From Arenicella chitinivorans (GTDB lineage Bacteria > Pseudomonadota > Gammaproteobacteria > Arenicellales > Arenicellaceae), in NCBI RefSeq assembly GCF_014651515.1, contig NZ_BMXA01000002.1:372001-436000 (forward strand): DNA of 64,000 nucleotides, written 5' to 3'. Both the position numbers and the translations under genes were made by a program. Of the stretch, positions 60,805 to 64,000 are shown in pieces (positions within the stretch are counted from its first letter, which is position 1; every line of letters begins with the position of its first letter). Under the pieces are notes generated by a model. It had not been told where the DNA came from and did no database searches. It saw nothing but the letters and a program-made list of their open reading frames with translations.

Positions 60805-62370
60805 GTGAACTATGAGGCTATTGTGAACGTTCTTGCTGACATTGCAAAAATATTTATCACGTACACAGTGATATTGTTTGTTTTTCTGTTTATCGTGTTG
60901 TGTTGCTACATCGTTGTGCTTTACGTAATCGACCGCACGCAAAAAGAGCACACGGTACGCCGCAACTATCCGGTAATTGGCCGTTTTCGGTACTTTTTTG
61001 AACACCTTGGTGAATTTTTCCGGCAGTATTTTTTTGCCATGGACCGGGAGGAAATGCCATTCAACAGAGCCCAACGATCCTGGGTGTATCGAGCGGCTAA
61101 GAACTTAGATCAAACTGTCGCATTCGGTTCTACCCGTGATCTAAGACCTGAGGGTACGGTGATGTTTATTAACTCACCTTTTCCACCGTTGACGGACGAA
61201 TCACTGCCACCCAAACCGATTCGTTTGGGCGATGGTTATTGTGGTAAGCCTTATGAGACCAGTGCTATTGTGAATATATCCGGGATGAGTTTTGGTGCGA
61301 TTTCCAAACCTGCTGTCCGAGCGTTATCTCACGGTGCCAAAGCAGCTGGCTGCTGGGTTAATACCGGAGAAGGCGGACTGTCTCGCTATCACCTAGAAGG
61401 TGGTTGCGACATTGTGTTTCAGATCGGCACCGGCAAATTTGGTGTGCGAGATCGTCACGGGAATCTCTCTGAAGAAAAGCTTGCGGGTATCGCGCAGCAT
61501 GAAGCAGTGAAGATGTTCGAAATTAAGCTGAGTCAGGGTGCGAAACCGGGCAAGGGCGGCATGTTGCCGGGCGCAAAAGTGACGGCTGAAATTGCTGAAA
61601 TCAGAGGGCTGGAAATCGGCCAAGATGCGATCAGTCCAAATCGACACCATGAATTGGCTACGTCAGAAGATCTACTTGAAATGATTTATCGCGTGCGTCA
61701 GATAACCGATAAACCTACGGGGTTTAAAGCGGTTATTTCGAGTTCCGCTTGGTTGGATGAATTATTTGGTTTGATTCGCGCCAAAGGTCTGGAATATGCC
61801 CCGGACTTTATTACTGTTGACAGCGCGGATGGCGGAACTGGCGCAGCACCGATGTCGCTCATGGATGATGTCGGCCTGACCATTAAAGAATCGTTGCCGA
61901 TGTTGGTGGATAAGCTAGACGAGTATCAACTGCGCGACCGGATCAAGGTCAATGCGTCTGGCAAGCTAATTAACCCAACCGAAGTCGCCTGGGCCTTATG
62001 TGTCGGCACAGATTTTGTCTCTACTGCGCGTGGCCCCATGTTCGCTCTCGGTTGTATTCAAGCATTGCAGTGTAATAAGAATACTTGCCCCACGGGCATC
62101 ACAACACACGACAGAGAGTTACAGAAAGGCCTGGTGGTCGAGAACAAGCAGAAGCGGGTCGCGCACTACATCAAGAATCTGGAGAAGGAGATTCGTATTA
62201 TTGCAAATTCGTGTGGTTTAAAACGACCTCGTGATTTTACGCGTGAGCATGCGCGTATCGTGATTGATACGGGCCGCTCCGTGACGCTTGCACAGTTATA
62301 CCCGAGTTTTCAAGGTCATCCACCGAAACTTACTGCACCTTTAGAGGGCGAGTCAGCGGTGAACTCGTGA
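60805..62370 (+). CDS. FMN-binding glutamate synthase family membrane protein
   Basis: A 521-residue protein from a GTG start (a second GTG at 60823 is possible). An N-terminal membrane helix (about 10-35) is followed by the FMN-binding alpha/beta-barrel domain of glutamate synthase: VNTGEGGLSRYHLEGGCDIVFQIGTGKFG, SQGAKPGKGGMLPGAKV and VDSADGGTGAAPMSLMDDVG. The Cys-rich LGCIQALQCNKNTCPTG matches the 3Fe-4S cluster ligands. It lacks the amidotransferase domain of GltB, so it is not a classical glutamate synthase; the membrane-bound relatives have no assigned reaction. It has its own start after the alpha terminator and faces ispB. Confidence 0.85.
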   Translation: MNYEAIVNVLADIAKIFITYTVILFVFLFIVLCCYIVVLYVIDRTQKEHTVRRNYPVIGRFRYFFEHLGEFFRQYFFAMDREEMPFNRAQRSWVYRAAKNLDQTVAFGSTRDLRPEGTVMFINSPFPPLTDESLPPKPIRLGDGYCGKPYETSAIVNISGMSFGAISKPAVRALSHGAKAAGCWVNTGEGGLSRYHLEGGCDIVFQIGTGKFGVRDRHGNLSEEKLAGIAQHEAVKMFEIKLSQGAKPGKGGMLPGAKVTAEIAEIRGLEIGQDAISPNRHHELATSEDLLEMIYRVRQITDKPTGFKAVISSSAWLDELFGLIRAKGLEYAPDFITVDSADGGTGAAPMSLMDDVGLTIKESLPMLVDKLDEYQLRDRIKVNASGKLINPTEVAWALCVGTDFVSTARGPMFALGCIQALQCNKNTCPTGITTHDRELQKGLVVENKQKRVAHYIKNLEKEIRIIANSCGLKRPRDFTREHARIVIDTGRSVTLAQLYPSFQGHPPKLTAPLEGESAVNS

Positions 62371-62396
62371 CCCCAATATTTAAGTGTCTAAGGTCA

Positions 62397-63422
62397 CTAA
62401 AAAGCACGGTCGACCGAGAACGCAGCCAACTGGGATAAGGCCGTTTTGTAGTCGGAGTCCGGTAGCACGTCCAACGCCTGTTGCGCTAACTGCGCTTGTT
62501 CATGCGCTTTACGCGCAGTGTAAGCCAGTGAGCCAGTGCTCTCGATGATGCGGAGCACCGCGGCCAGATTTTCCCGGTTTGCATTCGTTATGGCGTCTAT
62601 CAACACCGCGCGATCTGCAGCGGATGACCGCTCGATTGCATTGATCAATGGTAAAGTTGGTTTGCCTTCTGCTAGGTCATCGCCGACGTTTTTGCCCATC
62701 GCTTCAGCATCGGCCGTGTAATCCATGATGTCATCCATCAACTGAAATGCGGTGCCGAGATGCAGGCCATAGGCAGCAAGTGCGTCCTCCACTGAGCGAG
62801 ACTGTTTGGTAATCACTGCACCAAGCTGAGTCGCGGCTTCAAATAGAATGGCTGTCTTCGATTGGATCGTGTCCATATACTGTGCTTCAGTGGTGTCCGC
62901 TGAACCACAGTTGATCAGCTGCATGACTTCGCCCTCGGCGATCTGGTTGGTGGTGCGCGACAAAATCTCCATGACGCGCATGCTGCCGACCTCGACCATC
63001 ATTTGGAACGCGCGCGAATACAGATAGTCGCCAACTAAGACGCTGGCCGCATTGCCAAATAGTTCGTTCGCAGTTTCGCGTCCGCGGCGTAACTCTGACT
63101 CATCCACTACGTCGTCGTGCAACAAAGTCGCGGTATGGATAAACTCCACAATCGCTGCTAACAGAGTCTGTTGTGGATTTATTTCAGTAAGTTCAGGATT
63201 TGACGCCTTGGCTGCTAAGAGCAACGCCACGGGTCGTAACCGTTTGCCTCCGGCTTGAATGATGTAGGCACCGAGTTGGTTAATCAGGGCTACTTCACTG
63301 TTCAGTTGGCGCATAATGGTTTCATTAACCGATGCCATATCACCCTGAACTAGAGCAATTATCTCTTTGACATCAACGGCTTGCGATTGTGAATCGCTGA
63401 TAGGAGTAGTTTTTAGGGTCAT
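62397..63422 (-). CDS. ispB: Octaprenyl-diphosphate synthase-type polyprenyl synthetase
   Basis: IspB makes the all-trans polyprenyl chain of ubiquinone. From ATG 63422 the protein has 341 residues; the open frame goes on to 63758, but that part crosses the divergent rplU gene and has no homology sense. Marks are GGKRLRP (58-64), the first aspartate-rich motif DDVVD (103-107) and the second DDIMD (230-234). An ATG at 63431 is an alternative start. Neither has a Shine-Dalgarno sequence, while TATAAT ends 7 bases before the 63422 ATG, so the message may be leaderless. Divergence from rplU is as in E. coli. Confidence 0.93.
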   Translation of the reverse strand: MTLKTTPISDSQSQAVDVKEIIALVQGDMASVNETIMRQLNSEVALINQLGAYIIQAGGKRLRPVALLLAAKASNPELTEINPQQTLLAAIVEFIHTATLLHDDVVDESELRRGRETANELFGNAASVLVGDYLYSRAFQMMVEVGSMRVMEILSRTTNQIAEGEVMQLINCGSADTTEAQYMDTIQSKTAILFEAATQLGAVITKQSRSVEDALAAYGLHLGTAFQLMDDIMDYTADAEAMGKNVGDDLAEGKPTLPLINAIERSSAADRAVLIDAITNANRENLAAVLRIIESTGSLAYTARKAHEQAQLAQQALDVLPDSDYKTALSQLAAFSVDRAF

Positions 63423-63429
63423 GCTCTGC

Positions 63430-63435
63430 ATTATA
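63430..63435 (-). promoter_or_regulatory. Perfect -10 hexamer directly before ispB
   Basis: TATAAT read on the minus strand ends 7 bases before the A of ATG 63422. No good -35 box is present at 16-18 bases upstream, so it would depend on an activator or on weak -35 contacts. Confidence 0.4.
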
Positions 63436-63524
63436 ACCGAGGGAAATGAAAATCGGCTGTTTTTAAACGCAATCCAGCGCGATGTTCGACGGGTAGAAAA
63501 GAACGGGAAATGCCACCTCGAAGG

Positions 63525-63553
63525 TTGACCTGAGGTAGCGTAAACACTAGAAT
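63525..63553 (+). promoter_or_regulatory. Sigma-70 promoter of rplU
   Basis: TTGACC and TAGAAT are separated by 17 bases, about 105 bases before the rplU start. Confidence 0.8.
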
Positions 63554-63657
63554 TCGCTTCCTGTTCGCTGGGTCCGTATTGGGAAGAAAGTTGCGGTGGT
63601 ACAGTTACTGCCAATCCCCTTCTGAACGTAAAGAGATCGACAGATCGGAGACAAACT

Positions 63658-64000
63658 ATGTACGCGGTAATCAAAACCGGCGGTAAGCAATACCGTGTCG
63701 CAGTCGGCGACAAAGTGAAAGTGGAGTCACTACAAGCGGAAGCGGGTGACAAAATCACGTTAGATCACGTTCTCATGATTGGTGATGGCGACAAGGTTGA
63801 AGTCGGCACACCAACTCTCGACAAATCTGTAGAGGCAACGGTTCTGAGCAATGGTCGTGGCAAAAAGCTGCGCGTTGTTAAGTTTCGTCGTCGTCAAAAT
63901 TCACGTACTCGTACCGGGCATCGCCAAAATTACACCGAGCTGGAGATCACAGCGATTGGTGGTAAAGCGGCCAGCAAACCTGCTGCGAAGAAGAAAGCTG
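63658..64000 (+). CDS. rplU: 50S ribosomal protein L21 (partial, 3' end outside window)
   Basis: The first 114 codons of bL21 are visible: [20 protein letters not shown] at the start and [23 protein letters not shown] near the usual end of the family (103 residues in E. coli). A Lys/Ala-rich tail ([10 protein letters not shown]) continues past that point to the window edge, so this L21 has a C-terminal extension of unknown length. rpmA normally follows. GGAG lies 9 bases before the ATG. Confidence 0.96.
   Translation, partial: MYAVIKTGGKQYRVAVGDKVKVESLQAEAGDKITLDHVLMIGDGDKVEVGTPTLDKSVEATVLSNGRGKKLRVVKFRRRQNSRTRTGHRQNYTELEITAIGGKAASKPAAKKKA

Noticed and set aside
63423-63758. Long N-terminal extension of ispB to 63758
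   Set aside because: It runs through the rplU promoter and coding region on the opposite strand and is not part of the polyprenyl synthetase family.

Overview
The window comes from a chromosome of a gammaproteobacterium. The evidence is the gshB-tonB-ruvX-pyrB-pilU-pilT block, the birA-coaX-SPOR-tRNA-tuf-secE-nusG order, the thrU-tyrU-glyT-thrT-tuf tRNA array with the same four anticodons in the same order as in Escherichia coli, the duplicated tuf genes, and an alpha operon without infA or adk. Base composition is near 50 % GC. The local order resembles Pseudomonas more than enterics, but yqgE, pyrR and pyrC are absent and a phosphate-porin-like OprP/OprO family protein is present. I cannot name the genus from the sequence.

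Layout. 1-7357: yggS (cut by the window edge) diverges from pilT-pilU (type IV pilus retraction ATPases). Convergent to these lies a minus-strand run gshB-tonB-like-ruvX-pyrB, with an SLC13-type carboxylate transporter upstream. 7464-13638: a small lipoprotein, an OprP-type porin, the ABC-F ATPase ybiT, an alpha/beta hydrolase, an M48 protease with a TerB-like tail, and a PAPS-reductase-like protein. 13731-16163: birA-coaX-SPOR protein. 16233-18314: a strong tRNA promoter, four tRNAs and tuf copy 1. 18545-30867: tRNA-Trp, secE, nusG, rplK, rplA, rplJ, rplL, rpoB, rpoC, ended by a strong terminator.

31008-41185 is about 10 kb of nine non-ribosomal genes sitting between rpoC and rpsL, which are adjacent in many gammaproteobacteria: a secreted OmpA-like protein, a long-chain acyl-CoA synthetase, a saccharopine-dehydrogenase-like reductase with a hypothetical partner, a Tat-exported metallophosphoesterase with a DUF4399 protein, an orphan arsenite methyltransferase, a subtilase with Glu in place of the usual catalytic His, and a LysE-family exporter. 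41186-60733: a long two-promoter leader, then the str, S10, spc and alpha operons almost without interruption (rpsL to rplQ), including tuf copy 2. 60805-64000: an FMN-binding glutamate-synthase-like membrane protein, then divergent ispB and rplU (rplU cut by the window edge).

Most of the window is housekeeping machinery. I found no IS element, prophage, CRISPR array or defence island, and no convincing new multi-gene system. The items most worth checking are the insert between rpoC and rpsL, an apparent AUC start codon for the acyl-CoA synthetase, near-perfect gene conversion of the two tuf genes bounded exactly by the coding region, twin rpsL promoters with matching discriminators, a palindrome placed on the start site of an orphan secreted protein gene, and several structured ribosomal-protein leaders.
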